30,000 nt of DNA from Glandiceps talaboti (GCF_964340395.1 NC_135560.1:14645098-14675097), one strand, 5' to 3'; positions 1 to 11,180 are shown, counted from the stretch's first letter. Numbers and translations are program-made. The notes: generated by a model not told the origin, from the sequence alone.

Positions 1-56
1 ACATACATACATACATACATACATACATACATACATAAATAAATACATACATACAT
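1..56. repeat. (CATA)n microsatellite, window edge
   Basis: A run of the tetramer ACAT with a short interruption where AAAT replaces it twice. It starts at the window edge, so its real length is unknown. The same tetramer recurs in at least five other arrays in this window, including the opposite edge. Confidence 0.95.
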
Positions 57-640
57 CCATCACACATACCTTTTTAAGTAGTTTTTGCCTTCAAATTTCT
101 TAATGAAAATATCTTATCAGTTTAGTGTCAGATTTCATCAGTATCGTGCGAGTTTAACATTTCTGACTGTGCTTTTAACTTCAACGCAACTTTTTTTTTG
201 TTATTCATCAATGAGCGGTATGCTGGATGGATATGTCCTTAAAGTATGCAATTCTATTCAGTTGTCTACTCCTTATTAATCTACATTGGTTGCCAGGTTG
301 CTTCAGGATTGACTACAGAATGTTACTGTTATCAAACGCTTAAATATTTGACTCAAGTGTAAACGTGTCACCTCTTTCAGCCCTATACATCTAGTTGCAT
401 GTCATATTCTATAAAGAAGCAGCTTTAGAAAATCACATAGCAATCAAATCATCTTGAGATGTCACGTAATCTCGCTTTCAGTCAAAGACCTATTTGACAT
501 TCGTCGGGCCTATATAGCGTCTGTGAAAGTTGTTTCAAAGCATAACCGAAAACTGAAAACTGAAAACAAAGCAGATATGTCACTGAACAAAATTGCTCTG
601 GAGTTTGGCATTTTTAAAATCTATTTGATTGATTGATGAC
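57..640. other. No gene recognised
   Basis: AT-rich sequence. The 60-64 codon frames present are what chance allows at this base composition and show no recognisable domain. A short GATT run at 626-638 leads into the next array. Confidence 0.6.
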
Positions 641-719
641 ATGTATGTATGTATGTATGTATGTATGTATGTATGTACATGTATGTATGTATGTATGTAT
701 GTATGTATGTATGTATGTA

Positions 720-789
<70 letters not shown>

Positions 790-813
790 TGCGTGTGTGT
801 GTGTGTATGTGTA
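641..813. repeat. Compound microsatellite ATGT / GT / GTGC / GT
   Basis: ATGT repeats (641-724, broken once by GTACAT near 675-680) pass into GT repeats (725-770), then GTGC/GCGT repeats (about 771-793), then GT again. Each block differs from its neighbour by a single base change in the tetramer. The GT and GTGC parts are alternating purine-pyrimidine. Reading frames here encode only Tyr-Val-Cys-Met or Thr-His repeats and are not genes. Confidence 0.95.
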
Positions 814-1468
814 GGGCATATCGACCTTGGTCAAAACATCACGGAACTCATTCATCTTACTGTCGTGACGTATTTCCTCATTTCAAGGTGATGTCTTCAT
901 TCAATGGAAAACTGTACCAAGAGGACACTCATTTGCCCGATAAAAATAACACATGATGTGATCTAAATGTAACATTTAGATTCGTAGAGTAATCTCAGAA
1001 AAACGTTTTAAATTTGCTGTAATGGATGTCTCTTATGGTTAGAAATTCTCATATACTCGCCGATTTGATCTATCACTTGTCATTTGTTTCTCATTAGCTA
1101 ACTTCCATTGGCAAATTTGACTCATCATATTTGCACTTTGATTTACCCAGCCACGTAAACTACAAAATGTACCGGTTATGAGTCTTATGGCAATATTATT
1201 ATGTGTAGTAGGTGATGGATACTGTACATAGGAGAGTAAGAATTATGAGAACGGTCCTATGATAAGAGTAATTTTATAAAATTTCAGCGTCTTATCTTTC
1301 TGTTTGATACAAATATTGATAGCACTACATTGTTTCATCGAATTTTCCTTCAAGATTGTGTATGCCAGTCGTCTTGGCACTTTTCAAGTATATAGTAAGA
1401 GTAACATATGGAATAAGTATGTTGGCCACTCCGAAAGACATCATGTGCTTTTTTTATGCTTACATCAG
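814..1468. other. No gene recognised
   Basis: Unique-looking AT-rich DNA. I see no repeat, RNA gene or coding motif. Its right end is a pyrimidine-rich tract ending in CAG (1447-1468) that could serve as a splice acceptor for the candidate exon that follows. Confidence 0.5.
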
Positions 1469-1715
1469 TTTGGACCTCATGTATATATCATTCGATAAAA
1501 AAAATCGACCGAATACCCGGTAGAGTTGAAATCAATGACCCTGAACGTGAATGTATAATCTTGTATTGGACAAGTAGCACTTCTCGGCAAAGGAAAACGT
1601 ATACATCATGTTATATTCATACTAGTATTTCTGTATCACATTTGCTCAAAAATAATAAAGCTAATCGCAGAGTGGGTAAGGATTGTGTGGAATTGAGTTC
1701 GCGATCAAATGAAAT
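1469..1715 (+). CDS. Weak candidate internal exon, unknown product
   Basis: An open frame of about 82 codons runs between a good acceptor-like tract (T-rich, ending TACATCAG at 1468) and a perfect donor hexamer GTAAGT at 1716-1721. I do not recognise the translation; it contains RVEINDPERECIILYW and several Cys. Each signal alone is common in AT-rich DNA, and a frame of this length is not exceptional over 30 kb. The case rests only on the two splice-like ends coinciding with an open frame. It may well be chance. Confidence 0.15.
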
Positions 1716-1884
1716 GTAAGTAATGATAATAGGAAAGTTGCAAGTCGAACACTATTAATACAAAATATACTAACATCTTGGGAATGATGCAAACTAGCCA
1801 CATGGAAACAGGTAGTTCGAAGCAAATTTTGTTTGGAAATCGATTAGCCTCGTACTTGTTTTTTTCCCCTCCAGTTTTCGATGT

Positions 1885-2285
1885 TTTCTTTATTTTCTTT
1901 ATTTATTTATAAATTTACTCATTGAAAAAAAAAAATCATAAAAAATGAGAATGAAACTATTTACAATACACATAAAAGTCAGACAATTACAATTACACAA
2001 AAAAAGGAAAAGTACTGTTAAAATAAATTATAGTAGGTAGTTAGTCACGCAAAGTGCTTCTGAAAATATTAAAATCAACAAACATATAGATATCCTTTAC
2101 ATCGCTCAGAGAGTGTTAAAAATGATGTAGTCTTAGATAAAAAAGAAAGAAAGAAGGTTTCATAATATTCTCCCGAGCTGAGGTGGTCTAAAATAATCAC
2201 TGCGACGGCTATTAATTGGTGAAACGTTAATTTTGACACACGCAAGTACGTCAGGTACATGATACAGTAAATTTATAATCCTAAA
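1885..2285 (-). mobile_element. Decayed 3' end of a Jockey-like LINE
   Basis: On the minus strand, about 2275 down to 2160 translates to VPDVLACVKINVSPINSRRS and continues DYFRPPQLGR. This resembles the region after the reverse-transcriptase domain in Jockey-type LINEs, where a VP.R....R.NY.P pattern is usual. A second segment near 2065-2100 reads VDFNIFRSTLRD, like the family's terminal DxFxxSLxxFR block. Frames are broken by stops and shifts. An AT-rich 3' UTR-like stretch then ends in AAATAAATAAAG repeats (plus-strand TTTATTT at about 1885-1912), as LINE tails do. The 5' end is missing. Assignment rests on pattern memory only, so the family is uncertain. Confidence 0.5.
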
Positions 2286-2435
2286 CAGAAACAGTAAATG
2301 CTTGAGTGTTCACCTGGTTTCAAGGGTTGGAAGACAAAATTCATGACAGAATTCGTGATAAACATCTCCTGAGTAATAAGTCCCTGAATGAAAGCATATA
2401 TATTTGACATTATATCGATTTTGACTTTGACTGAC
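2286..2435. other. Spacer between LINE relic and Ig-like exon
   Basis: No gene seen. On the minus strand the first bases below 2436 read GTCAGT, a donor-like start of intron for the exon to its right. Confidence 0.4.
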
Positions 2436-2607
2436 CGAGAACAGCCGTTAAGTTATTCTGTAATTTCTTGACACACACACCCTGGGTATTAAACTTGCAT
2501 GTATACGTGCCGTAATCAATGACCTCGATTCGATCTTCCAATTTCAATCCGGAGGCTGAATTCCCAATAGTGAGTTCTCCCCGCGGGTATCGAGATGGTG
2601 TTAGGTA
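2436..2607 (-). CDS. Probable immunoglobulin-domain exon (partial)
   Basis: The minus-strand frame stays open from 2607 to a stop at 2410-2412. Its core reads LKLEDRIEVIDYGTYTCKF, which carries the Ig-fold signature of strands E-F: L-x-L-x-D, then D-x-G-x-Y-x-C with the second disulfide Cys. It continues through strands F-G to NNLTAVLG, which holds an N-glycosylation sequon. At 2436 the codon is cut after its first base by G|GTCAGT, giving a phase-1 donor as is usual for Ig-domain exons. This stretch is also GC-richer than its surroundings. No convincing acceptor AG lies before the in-frame TAA at 2608-2610, and the first half of the domain (first Cys, Trp) is not visible. It is either a half-domain exon with an acceptor I cannot place or a pseudogene fragment. 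The parent gene is not identifiable. Confidence 0.45.
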
Positions 2608-2619
2608 TTAGTATTTAAG

Positions 2620-4423
2620 ATTGCAACGTTTTAACTGTCGGTTAAACTGTTGATAAATGAGATAATATTCATGGTTAGTGTTCTATAATTAATGGGTAAT
2701 TGTTCTACGCCCAGTATTTGTCTGATGAAACGCGGTTAGAATTACCAATCATCTTTGTAAATTGATGAACTATTAAATGATCTCTTGGCTACACGCTACT
2801 CAAATGAGGACATTGAATTGTATATATTTCTTCCATTTGCTTTTCATTGACTGCTAGAAATGAAACATGTGCCATTATTTGATGCAATAAAAGTTTTATC
2901 GTTTTATAAATGTTTTATTAAGAGAAAGAGAATAAAACCAGGGTTAATATAGTTTAAAAAAATATTATTCTTCCAATTTCTTTTCTGGACGCTTACTGAT
3001 AACATAGCCATACTCCTGCTACATCTAATGCCTGCTAAAGTCTCAATCCATGGAGATTTTGGTCTCGTGGAGCATGTTTGTCACGAGCTAGCCATAAAAA
3101 TTGCAATTTGTCTGACACGCGATGACCCGATATAAAAATCTATTTTCAAATGTCAACTCAATGTCTTAAATCTCAAATTAATGTGTAGTTCAGGGTCATC
3201 CCGAAACCGTACTTTTACTTCCTAAAATTAATCACCGATCTCTTGTGTGCAATTGCTATAGCTCAAGCTGGTTGAATTTAATACCGGCAAACGTTAAGTC
3301 ATGAAACACAGCTCGAGTACTAAACCATTCAAAAACACGATTACCCTGACATACATTGATTAAAGCAATCTCGTTTCATATTTATATGGTAATAGCCACC
3401 ACGTTGTTTCATTAGTAGTGCCAAAACCAGACACCATACTAAGCATTTGTTCCAAGTCAAAACATTACTTTAGATGACTGCGTGAATTATGAATCTTTTG
3501 TCATGGACCGTTTACTGTTACACAGTCAATCAAGTTATATCTGTCCTGAAGAAAGATATTGCTAAAATCAAACAACTTGATTGATCGTAGCCAATATATT
3601 TTTGTAATGTATTGACTACCAACGTGATAGTTGTTTTATTAACATTATTGCATCGTTCACAATGTGTGTACTAACTTCGTGCATTCCAAACAAACACATC
3701 CGTAATATTAGTTTTTACGAAAATAAATTGATCAAAGACCTCATAGCAATGCCATTTGTAAAACACTCGATGTCTCAGGAATATAGAGACAGTTAGTTCA
3801 TGAATATATATTCACATATATTTTGGTTTTTTTTTATCTGTAGCATTGTGTACTTTTATTTCAATTTCTCAGTTTGGTCGTATATACTTCAAGTCATGAT
3901 CTTACGCTCTATTTTGCAGGAATACTTTTACCATCATATAGTTATGTCTTATTCTATGTGTGTTTGTGAAAGAAAAGTAGACCTGAAATGCCAAATTCGT
4001 AATGGTGATTTTGCCTAATGGATACAGTATGTAAGACACCTCGAATCTCGTTACCACTATTCCAATGAGTTAATGGACACTTGGTCGAGGTTGGTGCAGT
4101 CGCTACTCTGTGATCAATGAGGATTTTGTGTCTTGATAGCACAGATTGCGGCAATAAAAATACTGATGAGATCTCCTAGCTGAATGATCTTATCTACTGC
4201 GTCATTTCCTTTGACTATTAATGAACACATTGCGTCGTTCTCAAAAGTCGTGCTTACAAATTAGAGGGTAGGAGATACCTTTATGTCTATTTCCATCCCC
4301 TGTCTTCCTTGAGGTTATGTATATAATCTAAGACAGCATATTGTATGACGTAAAACCATGGAAAGGTCTAGTGCAATGATTTTCTAGATTGTCAGGGGCT
4401 TTCATTATATTGGCGTGGCCTTT
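2620..4423. other. No gene recognised
   Basis: About 1.8 kb of AT-rich sequence. Small inverted repeats occur, for example CTCGTG/CACGAG at 3064-3107, but no coding domain, RNA gene or dispersed repeat is evident. Open frames of about 70 codons near 3800-4150 are low-complexity or hydrophobic and unconvincing. Confidence 0.5.
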
Positions 4424-4441
4424 TATATATATATATATATA
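4424..4441. repeat. Short (TA)n tract
   Basis: About nine TA units. Much shorter than the other TA arrays in the window. Confidence 0.9.
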
Positions 4442-4820
4442 ACTATGCACGGCTGTTTTCGTCATAAAAAATCATTATCCATTGTCATCGTATCGAGCGT
4501 CATAAATGTCATGATACCAAAGTTTACGTAAGTCAACATATACAATTTTAAATAAGTAATTGAACAATGGGTTGTAGCTCCTCTGCTTCGTAAATTAAAT
4601 CTTTATTTCACAAGTTTTATCACAGTGTAGCATTAGGGGAACCAGATCGAAAGAAACGGCAAATAGTTCTGAGACAAATAGTAACCAATACGGCACGTCA
4701 ATACGGGTCAAACTGGGAATGGAAAATATAAAACGCAGCAAAATGCATTACAAAACCTATAAAGCTTGGTAATCTGTAAAGCAAACCAAATTGACCAATC
4801 TTACTAAATTTAAGGCCTGT

Positions 4821-4920
4821 ATATGGGTTTTGTGGGGCCAGGTTGCACGGCGGAAGGATCCAGGCTTCGAAGAGCTAGCCTGTAAACCGCACTCCGTGCC
4901 GAGGTCTTTAAATCCCATAT
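4821..4920. other. Nested imperfect hairpin, possible structured RNA or small palindromic element
   Basis: Three inverted-repeat pairs are nested in order. The outer stem is TATATGGGTTT (4820-4830) with AAATCCCATAT (4910-4920). The middle stem is GCACGG (4845-4850) with CCGTGC (4894-4899), reinforced by GGCC with GGTC. The inner stem is CAGGCT (4861-4866) with AGCCTG (4877-4882) over a 10-base loop. The segment is more GC-rich than its surroundings. It has no tRNA A/B boxes and I do not recognise it as a known RNA. A decayed MITE is the simplest alternative. Either strand could be the functional one. Confidence 0.4.
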
Positions 4921-4960
4921 TTGAGTTATATAGGTTTTACTAGTATCTTATACGACATGA

Positions 4961-4962
<2 letters not shown>

Positions 4963-5035
<73 letters not shown>
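4963..5035. repeat. (GT)n microsatellite
   Basis: An uninterrupted run of about 36 GT units, alternating purine-pyrimidine. It is followed by a short direct repeat, GAACATAT, at 5035-5051. Confidence 0.97.
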
Positions 5036-5037
<2 letters not shown>

Positions 5038-5051
5038 CATATGTGAACATA

Positions 5052-8000
5052 TTTTGGGGAAAAACGTGCGACGTGATTTTAAAAAACAATGGCCGTATAT
5101 ATACACGAGGGTTGATATTATGTTCAGTGATGTCATTTGTTTACGTTGTTCACACACCTACGCATACAAAACAGGAAGACATAAACATGATAAAGCCGAG
5201 GGATACTAGTCATATATAAAGCAATGCCCGATGAGTTGGAATTTGACAAACCTCTGATGTCATCACTGTACTAAAGCTTCAGCGACGGCGCTTACTATAC
5301 ACCTATAGTTACATGACAGGTACTTTCAAGGGGCTTTTCATGGGATTTTGTAAATCCTTTCCAATCCGCTTGCCGAATCCTAATCTTCTTTACCAATGCT
5401 TCACTGTAACTATCGCCACTGTCTCAAAACAAAGTTATAATCAAGATTCCAAGGTGAATTTCCGATCAGCCTTACATCAATATTTCTGTTCATTGGCATC
5501 CACTATGTTTGATCGCGTATCGATAAGAAGCCGTTGTGTGTACAAAACAGATTGATAATGTACTATAGCAACGCAAACAACAATCGAAAAAAGGGTAATT
5601 AAAAATCAATTTGTGCAAATGACGTTATCTGGACAAAGTGTACCAGGGCGTGAATGGGCAATTATTGTACGACTTGTAATATTCATAGTCACCTGATTAA
5701 AGGTATATCACATATAAAAAGATGGTATTTGGATAGTGCTACGTCAGTAGTAATCGCAGACATTTTCTCTGTCTGGTATTTCTGTACCGAATGCCAATCG
5801 CAACAGCTGTTTGTGTATGTATTTGATCAATAGGCTGAACCCATCGTAAGTTCATATTGACGTTTGCTTGTGGAAACCTTATCAGTAAATAAAATCAGTT
5901 ACTGTAACACTTCCATTACTCACAGTTTTAGACTAATATATACAGACAAAATTAAAAGATAAATATTTCGATTGTAAATCTTGCACAACCGGGTAGATTA
6001 CTTCGAAGAATTTTAAATTGTTACAAATGGATTACTTTATGTTAACTCTAGGACGTGTGTATTGGTAACCACATCGTCTTCCTTTATGCGATCAATGTGC
6101 CTTTAAATGATCAATGTTGCCATATTCCTTTCCTGTGCTGTGCAAGAAACATTACAATGGAAACCAGTCTGGCTCGACAGAATATATCTTAATACATTTA
6201 TTGCTGAATGTTATAGTTTGGCTAGTAAAACATTCTTTCTTATAACATTACTACATCTTATCGTCTAGCACTGTTACAAAACGTGGTGTAGAGTTGTTAC
6301 ATTTAAATCCCTTCACATGCCAGGAAAGTGTTATATACTTTGTTACAATATGATTTGGCGATACCTTCACACGTGTACGACTGTTTTCGAGCTTCCAGAC
6401 GATAAACAGTAACAATACTGGCAATACTACAATTTGTGTCTACTGAATTGATTTCCATTGTATATTCGATCGTCTGCTTACATGAGTTTTGAATAAAATG
6501 GAAACAAATCACTTATCAAACTACCTAGGGACGTTGGAAAAGACAATACTGACATTTGCATTAGCAATGTTTCAGAAAAGACTCATATATATCTACTCAA
6601 TCCATATAGATATGTATTGTGCCTTACAACTTAAATCGCTACAAATAAGAAAATGCCCCATTGAGCTGCCATGTCTAACAATTGATCTTATTTCCTTAAC
6701 CCCAAGATAGATCATCCCTTCCCAAACTTTGTGTACTACCCTAGACAGTAGAGATCAGTTGTTGACGTTTAGATTCCAACCAAGGTAGCACGAGTAAACA
6801 AATTATTTTCTTTTGATGCTTTGTTGGCTTTCCGACCATTTTCTCTCAAAGGACAAAGTAACACAAATTGAAGGCCGAGACTCCCTAGACACATTTAAAT
6901 TTTAGACTAACAACAAAAGAAATACAACAAATACAACAGGATCCTTTGCCCAATCATAAGCATTGCTATTCTTTCACAGTGCAGTAAAAACAGGCTTCTA
7001 ATGAAAACATTACATAATTAATTATGGACTTGATGATTTTAATGGCTGCAATTGTTTATTTTCTAACTGATAATCAACATATCAACTTGACATTCTACAT
7101 CCCCACTGTGCACGGCACCTATGTAATTTTTTTTGGGATTAGATATTCCCTGAGTGTGTGTAGAATATGTCATGTTACATGAGTGAAACACCAAACCAAT
7201 GTCATTTTATCTGTAATAAGGTACTATTCTCATCAGGTTAAAGATATTCGACGGGTGTCTCGCAATGGCATCTTTACAGTTGCTGTCACCACAGCTGAGA
7301 GGAACTGACTGAGTTCTGTACATTTGATAACTTTTACCTATCCCATGCCAAGGAGGAAAGGCAGACATGCTAGATCCCTATTGACTGGTATATCCCAAGA
7401 CGACATGCCGTCATATATTGTCTCAGACGAAACTTAATTACACATTACAAAATGTCTTATCTGTAAAGATAACTTGCGTCAATATTACATCATACATGAA
7501 TTGTAGAGCTATACTTTTGTTCTGGCAGAAATATATCTACTCTTTTACTTATACAAGAGCCTAGTTAAAAAAAAAGTATAGATAGCATTTTCTAAATCTC
7601 ATTACTTGGTCATACAATATTAATAAAATTAAGACTATTATAAATTTGCTGTATCAAATCCAGACTTTGACGATGAAAAGCGGAATATACACTAAGCTTA
7701 TGTATTATTAAGCCCGAACACTGAAGTAGAATTAACTTCTCTTGGTTCGTTTACAAGAATATAGTGAACAGAAATAGTCACATATAATCTATACTAATAA
7801 GCAATGTATGTTATTGCTGGAGCCACTCAGACAATACTTCTAGCGGTGAATCTAGAAACAAACAAAACTACTTCCTATAGCCTTTATGCATTTCAATCTA
7901 ATCACATGGCCTCTGGGCAGTATATATAATATCGGGTCGTGATAGTTCATGCATTTACAAGACTGCATCATATTCTGTTTTCAACTGAATCTGAACATGT

Positions 8001-8597
8001 TGACGGTATCTGGTATGTAGTTCGATATTAACGGATTTAGCTGAGACAATATACTATGACTTAGGTTCATACTCACATTGCTCGAATAATTAAAGTGGCA
8101 AGATATAAATAATTGAGAACAGTAACACTTGTTTTTTAAAAAATATTATCGAGATATGGATTTCATTGATTTGTAGTTTACGGTCATACTATCATATTAT
8201 GTGGAAGCCGTATCATAACAGAAACTACTAGAAGTAATCTCGTTGACAGTATTTAGTACATGTTAACATAATTTTTTGACACAGCATCAATCATTGATAT
8301 TGCAATCCCCATATTGGGTTCATTGGTTGGTTAATGATACTTTTAGTGTTGGACCAGTCAGTACTAATATCAGTTTCTTTGATGGTAACTACACAATGTA
8401 TGTTCCCTCGTTACTACTGCAGTAGAAGCTGTGATTTTCGTGAACCTTTTAAATAATACCCAAAAATAACAGGCTATTGTCAAACAAAATTACTTCTTCA
8501 CACGAGATGTATGCAATTCATCACATTTCTAGTCTAGTATGTCGTATTCTAAAACTGTATACCACGTTGGTTCGATGCTGACAATAAGTTTACAAAC
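5052..8597. other. 3.5 kb without a supported gene
   Basis: AT-rich DNA with no recognisable domain or repeat family. Small items: a direct repeat ATCAATGT at about 6090 and 6112, a perfect 14-bp palindrome CATAATTAATTATG (7013-7026) with a homeodomain-type TAATTA core, and a small acceptor-plus-frame candidate at 7237-7308 treated under findings. Open frames of 69-80 codons are at chance level. Confidence 0.5.
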
Positions 8598-8717
8598 TGA
8601 CACTTTCTAGCTTCTTGCAATTTATTGAGTAGAAACATGAAAACATAGTAGAGTTATATTATGAATAAAAAATCAAAAATAAATACAAATTTATCATCCA
8701 TAAGACAACTTTAACAT
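8598..8717. repeat. Partial second copy of the 19.5-kb palindromic element
   Basis: The segment 8664-8717 aligns with 19783-19835: both read an A-rich start, then AAAATAAATAC, then ATCCATA, then ACTTTAACAT. Weaker similarity extends left to about 8598 with the right half of the palindrome (ACTGACA, then ATTGAGT). It looks like a truncated, internally deleted member of that family. Confidence 0.45.
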
Positions 8718-8821
8718 GTAAGTGTATTGATGTTGCAGCTGTCACATATCGTTACATTGTTATGCTTCATAACAATGACTTGTCATTTGCTATTTATGTA
8801 CATAATGTACGTCAACATTTA

Positions 8822-9052
<231 letters not shown>

Positions 9053-9078
9053 GCGTAATAGTTTTGGTAGTACTGGAA

Positions 9079-9136
9079 CTCTTTCTTGGGTGTAACTCGG
9101 AGTTTCACGCATATTGCGATCATCAGACACTCTGAG
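9079..9136 (-). ncRNA. Hammerhead ribozyme-like motif, type I with minimal stem III
   Basis: On the minus strand all core elements occur in order and spacing. CTGATGA lies at 9126-9120. Stem II is CGC/GCG (9118-9116 with 9110-9108) over an AATAT loop. GAAA follows at 9106-9103. A 3-bp stem III pairs ACT (9103-9101) with AGT (9097-9095). The predicted cleavage base is T9094. Stem I pairs GTGT (9130-9127) with ACAC (9093-9090), then an internal loop, then CTC (9136-9134) with GAG (9081-9079). Type I hammerheads with very short stem III are known from Penelope-like elements and retrozymes. An oddity is the U-U apposition where stem II meets the core, normally G-C, so activity may be weak or lost. 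No Penelope reverse transcriptase is visible nearby. Confidence 0.55.
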
Positions 9137-9171
9137 GCCTACTCTCTGGGTGTGCTGTATATATAGAGTGT

Positions 9172-9200
9172 AGACAATAGAAATACCATCACTATTGTCT
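9172..9200. other. Perfect 9-bp stem hairpin
   Basis: AGACAATAG (9172-9180) and CTATTGTCT (9192-9200) are exact reverse complements over an 11-base loop. It sits just beyond the hammerhead-like motif and may be the end of the same mobile element. Confidence 0.6.
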
Positions 9201-9255
9201 GTGTTGGTGGGTAGGTGTTGTATGTGTGGAGGTGTTGGTTGTTATTGTGTGGGTT
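9201..9255. repeat. Degenerate GGTGTTG-rich tract
   Basis: A G/T-rich, C-poor stretch with loose repeats of GGTGTTG and GTGTGGG. On the minus strand it encodes only Thr/His/Pro-rich low-complexity sequence. Confidence 0.6.
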
Positions 9256-9700
9256 ATTACTATTATATGATATATATATCTGATTTCAATACATAAACAT
9301 TTCATTGTAACGCCAACAAATAAAATGACACAACTCTTTACGCTATCGATCCATTTATAACATTGGCTATACAAACAATAAAGTATAGGTGGAAATGACT
9401 CAAGCATATATGTATGCACTTTGATTTTAAAAACACGTGTTCCATTGAGAGCAGGCGTGCATTTGCACTTGAACCTTACCGGTGCCAAACATTTCTTTTT
9501 GTTTTCAAGAGGTGCTAATGTTGACTTTTGTCTTACAAATATATAATGACAGTGTACAGTTATGGAGTTGTGGTTTATGACATGTGGACTTTGACAAGAT
9601 CAGGGTAGCTCATATTTCATAGTGGTATAAATGTTTAAAAGAGCACGTACACTCAATTAATTGATTAAGAGGGATTACTTGAAATGTGATTTCTGCATAA
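9256..9700. other. No gene recognised
   Basis: AT-rich DNA. The 98-codon minus-strand frame covering 9192-9488 shows no recognisable domain and begins in the low-complexity tract. Confidence 0.5.
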
Positions 9701-9755
9701 ATGTATGTATGTATGTATGTATGTATGTATGTATGTATGTATGTATGTATGTATG

Positions 9756-9794
<39 letters not shown>

Positions 9795-9826
9795 ATGTAT
9801 GTATGTATGTATGTATGTATGTACAT
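9701..9826. repeat. Compound microsatellite ATGT / GT / ATGT
   Basis: ATGT repeats (9701-9755), a GT block (9755-9778), then ATGT repeats again, ending in GTACAT. It is preceded by GCATAAATGTATG, which resembles the junction of a LINE tail with such an array (compare 10220 on the opposite strand), although no LINE sequence is recognisable to its left. Confidence 0.95.
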
Positions 9827-10136
9827 GGGTGGTGGAAAGGAAGGTAGTTACGTAGGTTGCAGTATGTAAGTAGGTATGCATATACAAGCTATTGGTATAT
9901 TTATACAGTTCTTCAAATAAAGTAGGTAAGTATTTCTGTACACATTGTATACACAAGTTAGACAAGTGTAGATATACACCCACAGTTATAGCAGTTTAGT
10001 TTAATATGTTTGGCCCTGTATGTGAACGCCTTGTATAGGTATGTCTTGGACTCGTGTATCATGCACATGTTAGGCTTGGAAACATGTGATTATGAAGGCA
10101 GATGTGAATTGACGGGCAGTCTGACAGACGGAAGAA
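9827..10136. other. No gene recognised
   Basis: About 310 bases of unremarkable sequence. A good donor hexamer, GTAAGT, at about 9926 has no convincing open frame before it. Confidence 0.5.
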
Positions 10137-10219
10137 CATACATACATACATACATACATACATACATACATACATGTATACATACATACATACATACATA
10201 CATACACACATACATACAT
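10137..10219 (-). repeat. (CATA)n array forming the 3' tail of a LINE
   Basis: ACAT repeats with one GTATAC interruption. On the minus strand the LINE 3' UTR to the right ends AAATAAAAAAATAAATGTATGT, so this array sits exactly where the retrotransposon tail would be. Confidence 0.85.
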
Positions 10220-10786
10220 TTATTTTTTTATTTGAGATGTCTACAGGATTACCCCATTTACAGACACTCTGAAATTGGAAAGACTAAAATACATACAATA
10301 TTTACAAAACTAGAAAAAATAGAAATAAAATAAATTAAAAGAAAATAAAAATTACCGAAATTGCGTTAAATTCACACATCAACTATTTCATTTAGGACAT
10401 CTTTTCTAAAAGTACTGAGACTTGAAAATATGTCAGTGTTTTGCAGGTATTGATAAAATTGAAGGTCCTAGGTAAAAACGAGTTTTTCCTTTGAGTAGAA
10501 TTAAAACCTGCCATTTTAAATGTGTAGTGGGAAAGGAGATTCCTGGATGGCAAATGAAACAGAACATTGGCAACAATATACATTGACTTGAAAGAGCCAT
10601 TTAAGCATTTATATAAAAAGACTGCATCCAGCAATTTCCTACGAGATTGAAGACTTTGAATATTAAAATACTGACAAAGATTACTGTAATCGAGGTTTAC
10701 TCTTTTACCAGGGAACGATTTTTCAAAATAAAGGTAGTTGAGGAATTTATGCTGGACCCTTTCAATTTTAGTGATTAAATACTACT
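10220..10786 (-). mobile_element. 5'-truncated Jockey/CR1-type LINE: reverse-transcriptase C-terminus and 3' UTR
   Basis: The minus-strand frame from about 10786 to the stop at 10392 is open and carries the family's post-RT pattern in order: ITKIERVQHKFLNYLYF, then SLQSRRKLLDAVFLYKCLNG, then LPSRNLLSHYTFKMAGF, then NSFLPRTFNFINT. The terminal DIFSSLSTFRKD block appears only after a one-base frame change near the end, so the copy is close to intact but not perfect. The upstream RT domain is absent, which fits 5' truncation during target-primed reverse transcription. About 170 bases of AT-rich 3' UTR follow, then the TATG tail. The 5' break abuts the 35-bp direct repeat that starts at 10781. 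Confidence 0.85.
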
Positions 10787-10815
10787 GACAGCATTAATCA
10801 TTCTATCAAGTGAGT
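10781..10815 (+). repeat. Left copy of a 35-bp direct repeat
   Basis: Starts ACTACTGACAGCATTAATCA and ends AAGTGAGT. It matches 11519-11553 at 33 of 35 positions. It lies between the truncated end of the LINE and the start of the next CATA array, and may be a target-site duplication. Confidence 0.85.
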
Positions 10816-10860
10816 ACATACATACATACATACATACATACATACATACATACATACATA

Positions 10861-10900
<40 letters not shown>

Positions 10901-10938
10901 TACATACATACATACATACATACATACATACATACATA

Positions 10939-10969
<31 letters not shown>

Positions 10970-11148
10970 GCATACATACATACATACATACATACATACA
11001 TGCATGCATGCATGCATGCATACATACATACATACATACATACATACATACATACATACATACATACATACATGCATACATACATACATACATACATACA
11101 TACATACATACATACATACATACAAAGATACATACATACATACATACA

Positions 11149-11180
<32 letters not shown>

